Part shown: piece by piece, positions 25,013-39,394 of the stretch
Position numbering within the stretch: the first letter of the stretch is position 1
Layout of the letters: the number at the start of each line of letters is the position of its first letter
From: Dipylidium caninum
Lineage: Eukaryota; Platyhelminthes; Cestoda; Cyclophyllidea; Dipylidiidae
Assembly: GCA_017562135.1 (NCBI GenBank)
Contig: QEYB01001194.1
Coordinates: 310,001 to 374,000 of the forward strand
DNA length: 64,000 nt
Direction of reading: 5' to 3'
The notes under the pieces: model-generated
What the model was told of the DNA's origin: nothing
Seen by the model: the letters and a program-made list of their open reading frames with translations, nothing else
The model's database searches: none
Made by a program: the position numbers and the translations under genes

Positions 25013-26818
25013 CGAGGATATGTCTCGAAAGACACACTCACTTTTTGCCGATGTCGATGAATTTTCCCTTGTGACACGCTTTGTCAGTGCATTGGTACTC
25101 CTTTCATTAAGATGTTCGTGGTGTCTTGCAGCACTCAGGCTACAAAACCTGTAGGAAATATTTCTTGCGTAAGTCATTCCTTCACTCATGCTGCCTAACG
25201 AGTGCCGATGTTGCCCACACGGGGAAGAGGAAAGACTAGAAACGACATTAAATGAGAGGAAGATGTGATGCTTTTATTTGGCAAGTTTAGACTTCGCAAT
25301 TTCATGGGTGCTTGTGGAGTTCAATTAAGTCTAAATATACTGAATTTCACATATTCAAAGTTCTTTTACTAGTCTCGTGTGAGACGGGGCAGTGTGAACT
25401 AATTGGGGAAAGGGATTAATGCAATTGGCGATGACTGAAAAAACGCAGATGCATCTGCAAATGCATTTTTCAGTTAGAGATTGTAAGTTCGTATAATTAC
25501 ACCGTCATATCTCCAGCGCAACTACTTTGCCGACAACGTAAACCAATCGAGCTTTCCAACGGTAAAGGTGATTTTGCTTCAGCCACTTTATGAGAAATTT
25601 GCATTCCTTTAAGTTATATATTTGTTTGCATGTTTCATCAAGCTGTATTCTCAGCCTTATCCCAGTTTCAAAAATGGATTGAGCGAAATAGCCGCAACGA
25701 GGAAAGAGGCCAACTTGCGAACTAGGACAGAAGTGCCCGCGATGGACAACGACATCGAGGCGGCTAAAGCTGGTTATCAAGTGATCACTCACTTGAGGGA
25801 ATAGATGGTGACTGTGACTGGTTTGGCAGCGTGCGCAACGGCAACTGAAACAAAGCTGTCCTCCTCATCCAAAAACATTTCCGGTTCCCACTCAGCTTCA
25901 TCTTCATTAGGCTTTCGGAGTCCTTCGTTGCCATAAGAGAAATTTCTTTAGTGTCTCACTTATTGTGCGTTGCGCGACACCGAGAAAAGTTTCCTTTCGA
26001 TTACTCTCAAATAGGCTACAATTCTTTTCAAGTAAGCGCTGTTGCGACAACAACAAGCATCCACAATGTGCTCTGAAAATGGATTATTGCACTGCTGGAA
26101 GACCGATGTGAAGAAGGAAGACGGGACACCCGACACATTCATATACCCAAGTCCGAATAAGGCAAAGAACTTAGGCTACAAGGCATAACGTTGCCAACTT
26201 CTCTCAGTGATAGTGGGCATGTAGGAAGCCTGCACGGCTTTCATTTGTTGTGGTGAAATATGGCATATAAGTTTCAGACTTTGGGACCTTTATACCGCAC
26301 CTCCTAGTGCCTCTCAACCTCTCCCTTTCTTGCTGTATCCATCCCTCCTCATGGCCGCATTTGCCAGAGTTGGTCTATGAACACAATGCTCATGATAGGT
26401 TCAGTGTAGCAAACTTAGATGCACACAACCGACTCGCACCTTCGCGCACATGCGACTGTGATGATTATGCGTGCCGAATAAGGTTGAGCAGGGTCGACTT
26501 TTGTTACTCAACTGCACCATGAATGCGCTGGCAATTTTGGCGGATAATGAGATGGTCTTGTAGGGGTAAGGTATGCAAACAGATATTAGCAATTTGTCAA
26601 CAACTTCTGATAATTTTGAATTTCCACCCATTAGGATGGAAATATTTAAAACACAAGGCTAACAAAGCAACAAATGATGTGTAAGTGGGATTTTTGAGGC
26701 AATGTTAGTCTTCTATGCTACGTCATTGTCCTTCGCCTTAAGTCGGTTACTCTCCCATCATAATATCCCTCTTTCTTTTAGAATAAGCCAACTGGCCGCA
26801 GATCATCTTACATCACAC

Positions 26819-26842
26819 ACAAATAAATAAATAAATAAACAA
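26819..26842. repeat. AAAT tetranucleotide microsatellite
   Basis: About five tandem AAAT units (AAATAAATAAATAAATAAAC). Confidence 0.8.
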
Positions 26843-27776
26843 ATCACTGAAGCAATGACCAAGATTCACGGTTTGTTGGCATAACATCAAGTTTGCTTTT
26901 AAAAAATGAGGATGCCTTTCATACGGTAAATCATCAAAAGCAGTGCTGCCCTTCCTGATCATCTACTAAAACGTGCCCAAACCATTGCAAGAAATGGATG
27001 AAATAAGTAGGGACAATAAGGTCAACCTCCAAGTCAGCGGAGCACATCAAGGTAGCTTTGAGAGCGATAGGCGGCTTCATTAGAGGCAATTAAAATATTT
27101 ATGATCAACTGCTACTGCATCTGCAGTTCATCTATCCCCTCCATAGTGCAAGACCTCCGCACACCCTCTTGGCTTTCATCATCCGCTTCAAATCGCATTT
27201 GTGACGGGCACTGACATATTCAGTAGTATTACTTGAAGTGTATGCAACGAGGAAAGAATGCTGCCAAAATGGAATATTTCAAAGGGGCTAAGGACTGTTT
27301 CCAAGGTCTTTGACTCAAAATCTGCTAACTTACAACGCTGCCAGGAAGAGGGCATCCCTTGGTGTAATAACTTGTCGGAAAGGGTGAAAGTGATGAACTC
27401 ATGGTTCCACGCAACACTAGTCCATATTTCGGTCTCCAAGTAGATGAATTAGGATTGGCCGTTTTCTGGCATTCTAAGGAGACCAAGTGTCTGTCCCCTA
27501 CACACGTATTTGTGTAGGTGCAAAAGCATATCGCGTGGAAGGGGTTTCATTTGGGTTGCAATATGCTTCGATGAGGGCACTATTATGTGTCAGAGTGTGG
27601 ATGTGGGACTCTCACTTGCCATCCCACGAACTAATTGAAACCCTGATGATGATAGAGTACTCTAATGTATTCCTCTCTAGTGCAATTTCTGCCCGCGTCT
27701 ATGCAATAGACGATTGCAACGATCAAGGTGCTTGTATTCTGAAAGCCATCAGGACTGTAGAACCAAACCATACACT

Positions 27777-27826
27777 CCCCTCACCTCACCTCACCTCATC
27801 TCATCTCATCTCATCTCAACTCAAAT
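27777..27826. repeat. CTCAC/CTCAT pentanucleotide microsatellite
   Basis: Tandem CTCAC units change to CTCAT units and then decay to CTCAA, about nine units in all. Confidence 0.8.
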
Positions 27827-28859
27827 CACTTTACACACACCCAGCTCACATCAACAAGAGGCTGTAACAGTATCATGCCATCGATAGACGGTCTTTATTT
27901 CTGCAGACTGCAAACGTTTATACGAATAAACTTTACAGAGTCCACTTCCCATCGTGGGTGCTTATTGATGCCAGTGTTCCTGGTACACATGCGCTCACCG
28001 CAAATTTCCCTTTATCATGTCTAAACAACTCAACTGGCACCACTCAAGTGAGAGTGCCACGCTCCTTTGTGAGGCAGCAGGTGCGCATGTTGACACAAGT
28101 TGTTATGTGTCTCTCAATTGAGGCACTGTAACAAGAGCCAAATGTCACTCGTCAACCCGCTCACTGATGCGATGAGGCCAGAAATGCACTCTTGCATATG
28201 AGCGCTTTAAGGTGGCAGGTAACATCTTGGATCTGGAAACAGCCCATAGCTCATTTGAAACGTTCTTTATTTGTCAGCCCTCATTTCCATGGCATGGGGA
28301 GCTCCACACTTTCTGCCGTAGTGTAATCGGAGAGTAGTTGGACTTGGTAATGGCGAAATTTTAGTGATAGAATGAGATGGGCGGTTGTGTGCACCCGAGA
28401 CACTGGCAAGAATAAACACTCAAGATGGGCAGTGCATTCTAATGAATTAATTAACCCCAAAATTTTTAGCCTAAATGATGCCAACTGTCTATTTATTACA
28501 TAATGCGGTTAGGACATCTTATATGTCTGTGGTGAATTTTTTGTGTGGATGAGGTGTCCACTAAGTACGGATCAACTTCAGAGGCCTCTTAGGGGAGAGA
28601 GAAGCCTACGACGGTTGCCGTCGCCAATTTGAATCGCTCGTGTGCGTTGTAAATGTGTGTGAACTACGAGTCGGAGAAGTGGATTTGGACTGTAGGAGAA
28701 GAGAGGTCAAATGCTGCTGTGACTGTTTTTCTTCCAAGTTATGCTTTTGGAAATCACAAACGCGGAACCTGCAGTTTCGTAGGTTGTAAGGAAAGAGATA
28801 AAGTGAAATGTCGGAAAACTCCTGCCCCCACCACCAATCTCGATTTTATGACGAGTTGG

Positions 28860-29127
28860 GGCATCAGGAGGCAAAGCATTGGAACAGGAAGAACTGACAC
28901 GAGTTATGAGAGCTCTAGAGACCGACGCGCAGCTGGAATGCAGTAAACAAACTGTGCGGGCTCATTCACGCGACAGAACGCCACACAAAACGGTGCTTGC
29001 ACGCCATGGCGAAGGACGCAAAGCGGAGCAATTTCGAGTTGAAGAACCACTGAGAAGGCGCCTGTTGACCTACTTGAGGCCGGATAAATAGAAAGCACAT
29101 GCGGTAAAGGCCTCAACTGCACGGCAA
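28860..29127 (+). promoter_or_regulatory. Third M-family promoter cassette
   Basis: GAATGCAGTAAACAAACTGT (about 28937) matches the inverted copy at 24.8 kb. CGCCTGTTGACCTACTTGAG (29059-29078) matches the M1 promoter. GATAAATA at 29083-29090 stands 45 bases before the ATG at 29128, the same distance as in M1. Confidence 0.5.
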
Positions 29128-29179
29128 ATGGTGGGGGAAGCGGCATTCCTTTTCTTCGCGTGCATCTGTGTGCACATAC
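29128..29179 (+). CDS. Orphan M-family signal-peptide exon
   Basis: The exon is 52 nt, identical in length and phase to exon 1 of M1, and encodes MVGEAAFLFFACICVHI against MVGEATLFFFAYICVLT in M1. It ends at CATAC followed by GTAAGT, a strong donor. I found no copy of the six body exons downstream within the window. Either the gene body was lost or replaced, or its exons have diverged beyond recognition. The cassette itself looks functional. Confidence 0.5.
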
Positions 29180-32100
29180 GTAAGTGTCGCCTTCGCTCCT
29201 TTACACAACTCTGAGTGTAGTAACAAGTGAAATATTAGGTGGAAAATCTGCCTTCTCTTATTTCCGTGCAGTAAAGTTAATCGAAATGCTGTACACACGA
29301 AATCGATAGTTGAAGAAGTGACAAAAAGCAGTCACTAATAAAAGTTAGAAGACCTCAATGAGAGGAGAAGTCAACTTACGCAGTATTTGGCCGGAAAAGG
29401 AAAAGTTGAAGTAGAACGTGATTCCACCAAATCATCGTTGCCTCACACAACTCCCAAGGTGAAAATTCTCACAGTGAAAGTAGGCTAAAGTCTTGCATGG
29501 AACCCTCTCCATCAAGTACACGACTAATGCATATCTGCTTCGGCTTACTTACACTGCTACCGAGTACCAACCAATGCGAGGCATGATCAAGCGACTTCGA
29601 ATTGTTCCAAGTGAAGGTGATAGTGCCTAGGAGTGTGAGGTGAATATGTCAACTGTTGCGGAAAGGAATGAGGATGCCACTTACTTTCGGGTATGCACAT
29701 GAACCCGAAGAAGAGGACCGTTGTTATTCTCAGCATTTGACCTCAGTTACTGCCTCGCATACGCGTTAAAGTCCTTTTTTACACACAGCATCAAATGCGA
29801 TAGTTGTCAGATGCCCGAAGACTTATTCCACTAGGTGCAAAGTCTACAAACGAAGTGTTCCTACTAATCCGAGCGGTGAGCATTGTGCTAAGATACAATC
29901 GCCTTACCACTAAGGCCATGCGGATGAAGAGGCTGCACTCATTCCGCTCGAAAGGCGTGTTTATTATCACAGCCGACGTAAACAAACGAGTGAAAAAATC
30001 TTACAGAACCTCCTTTCCTTTTCGAATGGCTATTCTTGATAGTACCTCCGGTGAAAACTCACTCGCCTCAATTCCTCACCTCATATTTGCCTCTGCGAAG
30101 ATCACATATAGTCTCCACGAAAGACGGGCTCTGTACCACGACAAACATCCATGAGTGAGTAGGGTGTGAAGGATTTAAAATTCAATCTTATGAACTTTCT
30201 CAAGGGACTAAGGCAACAGAGTGGAGTGTGAAAATGCGGATTTTGCCAAACGGCGAGCAGCGTGGTGGATTGAGTAGATAGTTTGTGACAGTTTGGCTTT
30301 ACAACAGACGTCTGATGTTTCATTCACGAAGCGATTATTTACGTGCGCTAATGAATGTATGCCGAGTAAACTCGCTCCATTCGATCATAACCTGGTCACT
30401 GCAATGGATGCAAAGAGTGGGGTTCATGCATAAGTCGAACGCTCGCAAGGAAAGCAGATGACAATAAAGGGAACAAAAGAAACGAGAGGGGCGTGACGTT
30501 ACGTGCTCGTTGTCAGCATGTCAAATATTGTCTGCGTAGTCCTCAGTAGTTAAAGTTTAAAGACGACTGAGCATACGTCTAAGTTTCGGTTTGTGTTCCA
30601 ATCTGAACATTTTGCCCTTTCAGCAGAGTATTCGCCTCCATACATATCAGAGTAGGTACTAAAAGCTCCTTAATTAGGTGTGCAGAGTTAGGCTTGAACC
30701 AGCTGGGAGGTAGAGATTTTCTTCATTTCTCCAGCCGTAGCGAAAAATTGTGATAAGAGAAATAGAGTTCTACACTTGAAAAATACCCCCTCCTCATTAG
30801 TTATTCGCCAAACATGACTTTCTAGTTGATGTGCGCGAAGTGGCCTCGACAAATTATGTCCCCTTCAGCATTTTTCCTTCATTCCACCCTGCTGATGTGC
30901 CCGATAGAATATCATGACTTTGCAGTCGGGAGAGATCCGAGTGATATGAAGACATACTGTGTTAACAATGTCCCATCTGGCTGCCACCCCATTTATTCTG
31001 CAGCCGTCAGGCATCAGAGCTTCTCTGCTACCTGCGCTGAATGATTTCGAAATCCCGTTTTCTGTCAAAGAACTTTCCTCTGTCCCTTAATTTTATTTAC
31101 TTTAAAGCAATCTTCTCGCTCAACGTCTGGTTTTCTGACGAAAACCCTCTCCAATGACTCCCACTTGTGACGATCCGTGCACGTGGTGTAATGACTCGAA
31201 CTTGCGGTCTCACACGCCGTTATTCTCAACATAACCGTGAAAATTAGCCATCTACAACAGTGCAAGACAGACTTGTTCCCTTCAGATGCACCGTAAGGTA
31301 CAGAAGTAGCTGCAGACAATCAATTACAGATAACGTCTAGTGAAATATCCACATTATTATATTCCCAGTCAGCACTAGAGGAGCAACAACACATTCTCCA
31401 TTTTCTGTGTACTCTGAAGGGAGAGATTCAGGTTTTGCAGGGCAGTAGATGAATAGTTTGCCGATGAGTAGTTCTTTCCCTTCTATTATCATCATTCCGC
31501 CGGAAGATGTCAAATTGGTGCATGAAAGAATGTCGTAATGGCTGAAAACCTATTTTTATTAATGGAGATCTTTCTTTCGGGAGTGTACAATGGAAAGCGT
31601 TATTTGGGAGAACAACAATTTTGAATCGGCAGAAGTTAGGCACACCAAGCAACACATGTGTGCGAGTACTCCCAAAGGCCATTTGACTATACGATTTTCA
31701 CAGCAGGAAGTTGCACTTGTGCTACAAAAGAGAGTAAAGACCTTCCTGGCTACTCCACCCGAAGATTATTTAATTATATTTCTCCATCGAACTTCAATAG
31801 TATATCGGTAGGAACGTTTTTACTGAGGAGCGGTTATGCCTCCAATGGGATATGCCGATCGCATAGCCGAGAAGTGATTTAAAACGGTACCGATGTAGCC
31901 CCCAAAGGCTCGCGAATCCTCACATGCTCATGTCACTATTCTGACAGAAATAATGGCCTAAATACATAAACATTTATATCCAATGGATTTGCAGTTCACG
32001 TAACCGTGGAAAACGAAAGACCGCGTCATTAGTACGCCTTCCTCAGGTTCACGGCCCGACGAACTCGGAGATTTGTGTTGAGCACTTATAACCAAGGGGA

Positions 32101-35100
32101 TTCATCTTGCACTCCATTGGATCAGTTTCAACGAAGCGAAATTTTGTTTGAATTCATCACCATGAGTCCAGTGTGTCTGGTTTCATTTGTTCGGCAATTC
32201 ATTAATGCCTTCAGAGTGAGAGGGAGATGGATTACTTTGACCTCCTACCTGCAGGGTCATGGAGACGGTATAGATGATGATACAGCTGGTTGTGTGGATG
32301 ATTGCCCAGTGCAGTGGCGATGGCATTTCTTCTGGATATGAGTCTGTCATGGATTCTCTCGTAGGAATGCGAGACAAGGGACAGTGCTGCACGAAATCAA
32401 AAGAGGAAAATTCGGGAAAGTGAATGATTTAGGTTGCCAACATGGGGAAGTGAACGGTTTGCTCAGATTGTCACACTGCTTCCTAGTGTTGCAATGATCG
32501 ACCACAGAAGTACGATGTAGTCTAAGTGAACAATTTGGCTAATTATGTTTGAAAGAACACGTTGATGTCAGTCCTGACACATAATTTTGAACGAAGATGT
32601 GCTGAGACATTTAGTCAAGCATCTTTACTTTGCTTTAACATCATCAACAATGCTATGTGGGACGATTTTAAGCGCCACAGGCTTACATGATTGGTACAGT
32701 CATTCGACGCCCCCCCATGCCTCGCACATCTTTGAGTGAATTCGATTAGTCCCTGCCCATTTCGAATGTACCATTGTGATGTTAAGAATGTCGAGAGTCT
32801 TCTACATCAATACACTACGTTAGCTATCGCCATTTTTAAAAGAATTTCTCAATTGGCCACTCGATGTTCTAGTTAATTTGGTTGTCAGCTATCTAGCTAG
32901 TTAGAGAAGGTGAGTGATGGAAGATGTGCAATTGAGGATCCACATGACCAGACGTTATGCCTGTCAATGAGAAGTTGTACAGCCTCGACGGTAGAAGGCC
33001 AAATTCGTATAGAGTTTATCTGAAATTGGCAAAAGGTAACAGTCGCGATGAAAGAATGTCCTGGTAGAACTGAGAAGCAAAAATTTGTGTTCACCTGGCA
33101 GTATCGCAAAGGCGAACAGGAAGATAGCAGCCTACATATCAACAGGCATCGCAGATTGGGAAGAAACGGAACGGGAAAGGGTCAACAGGTAGACAGGTGA
33201 TGAAACAAAAAAGGATGGACCACATGACGGTTAAATTCGCGTGAGGGAGAAGGCGTGAAATATCAAACATAGAGGAGACTTGCTGTGTGCACGCATTGCC
33301 TCTCCTTTCGGAGTCTGTCAACACGTGGCATTCACTACGAGCAGTGCTAATCTACTGGTGTCGATGTCAGCCACACAAACCGAAGTTCATTGAATCGTGA
33401 ATAGTCAAGAACCCATTGCATATGCTGGGTGAGATGAGGACGTGTGAAGTACGAGAGAAAGAAGAGAACTCACGCAATTGCATTGACCGCAAAATGAAGA
33501 TGCGTTATAGCTTGACCGCTTTAGACGGCAGTTGGAATGGATGGCGATCGAAGTGTTGTGGAGAATATGAAGATGGAAGTGACAGATGTTGAAATCGGTC
33601 CACCGATCTGACGAGGTGCGAAGGACGAGATGGACTAAGTTGCATTTAGGGCGTTACTTTAGTAAGGAAGTTGGAATCTCCATTACCACCAAACTCCACA
33701 TCTTTATACCCCCGCAGGAAAGAAGTCAGTTGAAGCCGCGTGAACAAAGTAAACCGGCAGTAGATGCATACGCCTTGGGTGACGAAGTAGGGAAGCAAGG
33801 TGGTCAACAGATCCTGTCCTCCTCACCTCTATTGTGTAGTTCACAAAGTTTTCTTCTTCCTTTTTTCCTACGTAGAGAACAGACTAGCAGGTTTATAGGT
33901 GACATTTATATAGCAGTGCACAACATTCCAGTCCTCGTAACGTACAACTGCACCACACGCAACTCCGCAAACTTTGAATGAGTCGAGGCTTACTAATATT
34001 TGCCTCTGGGCTTACTGCCGAGCCACCACTGTCCTGTGTACTTCGATCTCACTCACTTCTGTTAGCAAACATCTGTTAACCATGCAATTGCCTACGTCCT
34101 CCTTCTTCTACCCCTTTTATTGCGTGTGTAGAAAGACTGCACGATTGCCAACATGGTCAAAGGTGAGCTGCTTACGACCTATTAACCTAAATATAGATAT
34201 ACTTTTTGAGCACACCTAAGACCTCATATATTGGTTGAGGATATTTTGTTCTCCGAGAGAATTTCGATATCGTGATACTTTTAGGACCCGATTTTACTTC
34301 GGCCTTGTTTATGCATTGACAGCCATGAGTGTTAGTTATTTGACTATTGCTTGGGCCATTGCCATGTCTCTCAGCGTACTTGTTTCCTCAGTCGCTCGAA
34401 GTCCCATGTATGAATTGAAATTGAAATTGAAAAGAATAATATTCTAACACCACCAAAACCCATTACCCATATATCAGTCAAATTGCCCCGCACCACTCTT
34501 GCCCATCTTAGAACCGTTACATTGGATGCCGCGAGGTTAACCTGTTCGTTAAATGCACGCAATGGGCCAGTGAAGGATGAGCACCAACAAAAGACCATTC
34601 ACGGCGAGCAGTGGAGGAGGCAGAGCTTACCTGCCCTGAATTGCACCTATTTCAAATGAAATACAGTGTTAAAAGGAAAGGACGTGGGATAAAATGGCAG
34701 AAAAATCAAGGCGTCTACTACGGGAATACAGAGGGTTTGCACATACAAGACGGGACAATAATTCTTGTCTCGGACATACATGGAGAGGTGAAAGTTAAGA
34801 GGAGAAAAACATCTTTTTAATAATAGATTCTATTAAGCACGGCTCCTGTTTTAGGTTTCATATTCCAGGAAAATCGTAGGATATGCCACTTCACTTTAGA
34901 GTAGACAAGTATCATATAAATGACCCAGACGTTAATGCACGAGGTTGCAAAGGGGGATTTGGATTTTCTGCACTATTAAAACGGATTGGTGGGACATCAC
35001 TTGGTTGGCTAGGCTATTACCGAAGTCCCAGAATCATACACACGGATTTTTAAACATTCAAATCAAATCGTGTCTATGAGAACATTACCCCTCATTTCTG

Positions 35101-38100
35101 GTTCCGCATTAGTCAAAGTGAAAAAGGAGTGTATAGTGTTGAGAGGTGCACCGCGCTTGAGGAGAATCTGGGAATCCACACGCATTAGCGGGCCATGCGA
35201 TTTATCACGTCCATGGCACGCCAATCTGTCCGCTAGGAGGCGGCGTAGGCCAAACGTCGTTGGGTATCGTGGTGAAATTAATCAAACCAACTGGAACTGC
35301 TACTGATGGTCTGTCAACGTTCGAGTTACTTTTATAAAACTCCATTCTTCAATCAATCAGTGGGTTTCAAGAAAAATGGTTCTGTTAAGCTTCACGCATT
35401 TAAGTAAATTGGGTGCGTAACTGTGGAGTCAATCTACACCTTACCTGTCGTCTGAAAGTTTGCTTTCTTTTAAATCTCAGCTGCAACAGTTAAACGACTC
35501 ACGACCACCGATTCGGTAATCACTTCTCCCCTCTACGTCTTTTTCAGGCCGAAAAGCGTAAATATTATTTGTTATACAAATTTGCACTACTTTTTTTGCG
35601 CAATTAACACTGCTGTCGAATAAAACTGACTCTAAAACAAATTGACATCATTTGCATTGAGGGCCAAATTTACCAAAATGATGAGAAATAAGGCTTTAAG
35701 TGGAAGCAAGCCTGTCTCACATTTGGAAGAGTAGGAGCAATCCAATAAGGTGGCGTTTCATTCCGCGATCGCGGTCGCATTGAGACTTGCCTATTTGCTT
35801 TAGAATAGTGATAATGGCAAGAAGATAAGTCCGCATGAAGAAACCCATAATACTCTTCCAAAAATGAATTCCTCCTGACAACGATACGGCTTTTCATCCA
35901 GTTAGAAATCTGGACCTACAGTGCGCTGAAACTGCGAAAATCCTGAAGAAGTGGTATGAAAGAAAGTACAGCCACAATGAATTTCATTCCTCACAATTTC
36001 AAGAAATAAGCAGATTGTCGTCTAGATTTTGCAATTTGGCGGCCGTTTTGGCACAACATGCCTGAAGTGTTTTCATGCAAGAGAGATTATAATGTTGGGA
36101 GAAGAAATTACCGGCTCAACTTTGTTGAATATAACGACACCACCCACTTTAAGGCATAAAACCCTATAAAATTCGAGGTCATCAATGAATGAACAAACTT
36201 AACCATTAATTCACTTCAATGTGGGAAGATTTTATTTGCGAAACAAAATCAGTGACATTAAGTTCCTCTATGAGATGCCCACTTCCAGGTGGTTTATGAC
36301 GTTGGAAAAACCAAAGTAGAAGAAACAACACTCACCTACTGAAGATAAGTGAAATGTTAACGCTCCATGGAAGAAACACAAAACCTAACACAAATTCGCA
36401 TCGTAGGAGGCAGCAGACACTCAGATAAGCATTCGCATGGAAGGTGAAGAATCTGGACATAACTCTCAAGAGACAGTCCCATCGTTAATAGATGGTTGTT
36501 AAGGCTCTTCGACTAAATGAAAGAATGTGGCAAAAATTGTGAAGAGAGTGGGTAAAAGCATAACAAACGTTCGTTGCGGAATGGGGAAGTCAAGTATGCG
36601 GGGGTAACTAGAGCTTGGTGGAAATAGGTTGAAGGAAAGAGGGCATCTATGCACATGAAAAGTGAAACAAATGCGAGAATCTTCTATACAACAAATAAGA
36701 TCTGACAGTTCTCTGTCCTTTTCATGACGTAGGAAAGTGCCAGGCTGCAGAATTATCGCAAGATAAGATATTCTGCGAGGCATTTGTTGGCTCGAGAGAA
36801 ACAGGGCTTCACGTCCTCCACAATCCTCTTAACATGGTGCTCATCAATGTCAGTGTACTCTTTTCCCACACGCTGTCGGATTATAAAATTTCCAAAAAAA
36901 GCCCTTCAAGTCAGCATCTATGAGGCCTCGTTGTCTATCAGTGACCTGCGAGAATGATATTATGAAACTTTCCCACAGTCATTCCTACAGCATAACTCTT
37001 TCGGCATCACAACTGCCTGGAATAGGAGTTGAGTAATAGAGCAAAGTAATATCCTCGGCTGACAAGGTTGTTGCAAATTTTGTCGGGCGGTCATTATCAA
37101 AATTGCACCATCTGCTTAAGTGTCCACCGAAAGGAAACGAGTGGTAAATAGTGGAGCCACAAACCCCAATGTGCATTGTCATCGCGGCAAAATCTATCAG
37201 TACGAATAGATCTTCATCATATACACTTTGGATCTGTAGAGTAACCACATTACTCCACTGCAAATATTTCAAATTCAAAGAGGAATGGCTACAAGTTGCT
37301 CCGATTCTGGACTGACATTCTCTTCATTCACCTGCATCATTAAGCTTGCAATGCAGTGCTGAATATGGGCCTCTGATGAACGTCTTTCTCTGCTTCAAGG
37401 CAAGTGTTCACATAATTGGGACCGCCGAGGAAGAGAATGCTGAATTATGAGCATTAAGTGTGAATTTCTACGAAGCGCTTTCTCCACATTGCATTTCCTC
37501 ATATTTCCACGTGTTAGTCTCTTCACTTATCTAAACAGTGGTATGATAATGAGTATTTTTTGGAGGAGAATGTCACCTAATTTTTACCAATGTAACCACC
37601 AGCTTCACAAGCGGCAAAAAGTATTCAAGCGCGCCCGAGGGAGGTTCATAAGTCTGCAATCTTCACAAATGTAGATTTACTCAAAGTTTTTTGCTCCAAT
37701 TGTAATTCCTTTGGTTTTCCTCGGGCGCGAAGATATCGTTGCGGGAATATGAGTAACCTACCTCTGGGAGTCTTCGTGCATGAATTCTGTGGTGTGTATA
37801 AATCTTTAGTTCAAGAACGCCCGACTCATGTTGTCTGCTCTTCTGGCAGCCAGGAAAATAGAGTTTGAGCCAGTTGATTGAACGGATTAGTTAAATGTCG
37901 AATGCAAACATAGCGCGAAGTCCCTTTCCTTCGTCGCCCCACTGATATTCCACGGAGATGTGTACCTTGGGTACTGGCGGATTCGATATCATTTCTTAGA
38001 ATCACGGGAAATTCTTTGAGTCTTTAGTAGCGAAGCGTGTTGATTCTTTCCTTCTCTTGTGCGCCAGGAGGTGAACCGGTATGGATAAAGCTTATTGCGC

Positions 38101-39380
38101 GGTTTTTTCTCAGAAGACATTTGATGGGTTCGTTGCCAAGCGGAAGTATGGAGAATTTCAGATGCATTTCCGCGAATGCACATAGCACGGCTCACGTTGC
38201 ATGGATACTTTGGAGTTATTAGAATTGCAACGCTGCTTTACAGCTTCAGGCTGTAAACGCGGAGTCTGTTCCCAGAGTAGTAAACTTCGATACTTCACTA
38301 GGTACTTTGTAAGTTAGAAGAAGTGGGAAAAGGAAGAAGACGGGAAAGTACATGAAGAGAGGTGGAGAAGTGAGCGAAATTGAGGAAGACCGAACATCGA
38401 CAGGAGAGTCGGAGAATAATGAAGAAGAAAGAGAGGGCGATAGGAGCAATAGGAAGAAAACGATGTGATTTCCGTGAGGGAATGGGATGATTCTTCAATC
38501 TCGGGAATTGTTGAAGCAAATAGTGAGTGTGTTAGTCTGAAACGGTCAAACCACTTTAGAAATTAGAAACACCATTAGAGGATAAATATTCTGAAGAGAA
38601 TGAAGGAAGCGAGAAGGGCACAAGAGGCGATGCAAAGTCGTCGAAAGTCAAAACGGTGGCGAGGTCTTGCGAGAGCGAATCAGTTAACTGGGGTGGTGGT
38701 GGGGCTGAATCGGAAGGGGGTTCCCTTTGCGAAACAGTTGAATCGAGGACAAAGCGGGAGGAGCACAATTCTACGGAGACACAATCTGCGTCTGAGTCTG
38801 AACGCGCCTTTGAAAGATGAGAGGAAAGCGGTAACTGTGTGCACACCAGTGAGTGAGATAAGGAATGGGGATGAAGGCGTACGGGTGCAAGTGACGCAGC
38901 TGAGTGACATTGAAAAAGATGGGATTGGCATATATTTAATGAATATTAACACGAGAAATAATTTGACAAACCACTATGCTCTGGCAGAGTTGTCAAAGTA
39001 ACTAGTGTTAAGTTTTCTTTGCACAATAGATAGAGAGCGGTTGGTAGCCGCTACTTTGGAGGAGCAATTGAAATCTGTGGAAGTGAAGGGTATAGTTGGA
39101 AATTCCTGTAGTGGTTCAGAGGTGTTAGGGGATTTGGTGGTTGTTGGGCAATTACGTTACTGACAAATGTGCTGATGGACGTGGAGCTTTTACTACGAGC
39201 CAGAATTTATACGTCCTCAGAGCTTCTTATTTTCGAAGTTCTCCAGTTATCCTACGATTAATGTGTTGCATCGGACTGCCGTTTTGTCTGGCGAGAATTT
39301 ATGTTCATTGTGAGAGCTTTTCATCTGAGACGTATTATTGCTTGTTCTGATCCCCTTCCTGCGCCTCAAGTGACGAGCCA
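29180..39380. other. Ten kilobases without a recognisable gene
   Basis: Several frames of 70-133 codons occur but none has convincing exon borders. Candidates looked at: 34611-34820 (+), reading VKRKGRGIKWQKNQGVYYGN and ending in a stop, which could be a last exon; 34081-34164 (+), MQLPTSSFFYPFYCVCRKTA with a clean donor AAAG/GTGAGC; 33139-33267 (-), a hydrophobic MWSILFCFITCLPVD start; and 38556-38846 (-), serine-rich. Purine-rich DNA lies at about 38318-38465. A degenerate tRNA-like segment near 29.86-29.93 kb (-) was considered and not called. Confidence 0.35.
34611..34820 (+). CDS. Possible terminal exon, unknown product
   Basis: This 69-codon frame is rich in K, G, V and I with a natural-looking pattern (GLHIQDGTIILVSDIHGEVK) and ends in tandem stops followed by A/T-rich DNA. 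It could be a beta-rich domain. No start, acceptor or paralogue in the window confirms it. Confidence 0.2.
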   Translation: MEEAELTCPELHLFQMKYSVKRKGRGIKWQKNQGVYYGNTEGLHIQDGTIILVSDIHGEVKVKRRKTSF

Positions 39381-39394
39381 ATCACGTCAACATG

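Larger units (their letters stand above)
25200..28850. other. No gene recognised; contains two microsatellites
   Basis: Open frames here lack splice context. The frame at 27487-27867 (126 codons) is open but runs into the TCTCA repeat at its end, and no start or domain is recognisable. Confidence 0.4.

Noticed and set aside
29861..29930. tRNA-like segment on the minus strand (TTAGTGGTAAGGC with an ATTGT/ACAAT stem)
   Set aside because: The anticodon loop has the wrong size, the T arm does not pair and no acceptor stem forms.
38556..39001. Open frames of 96 (-) and 133 (+) codons over the same DNA
   Set aside because: Neither has exon borders or a paralogue; purine-rich composition explains the openness.
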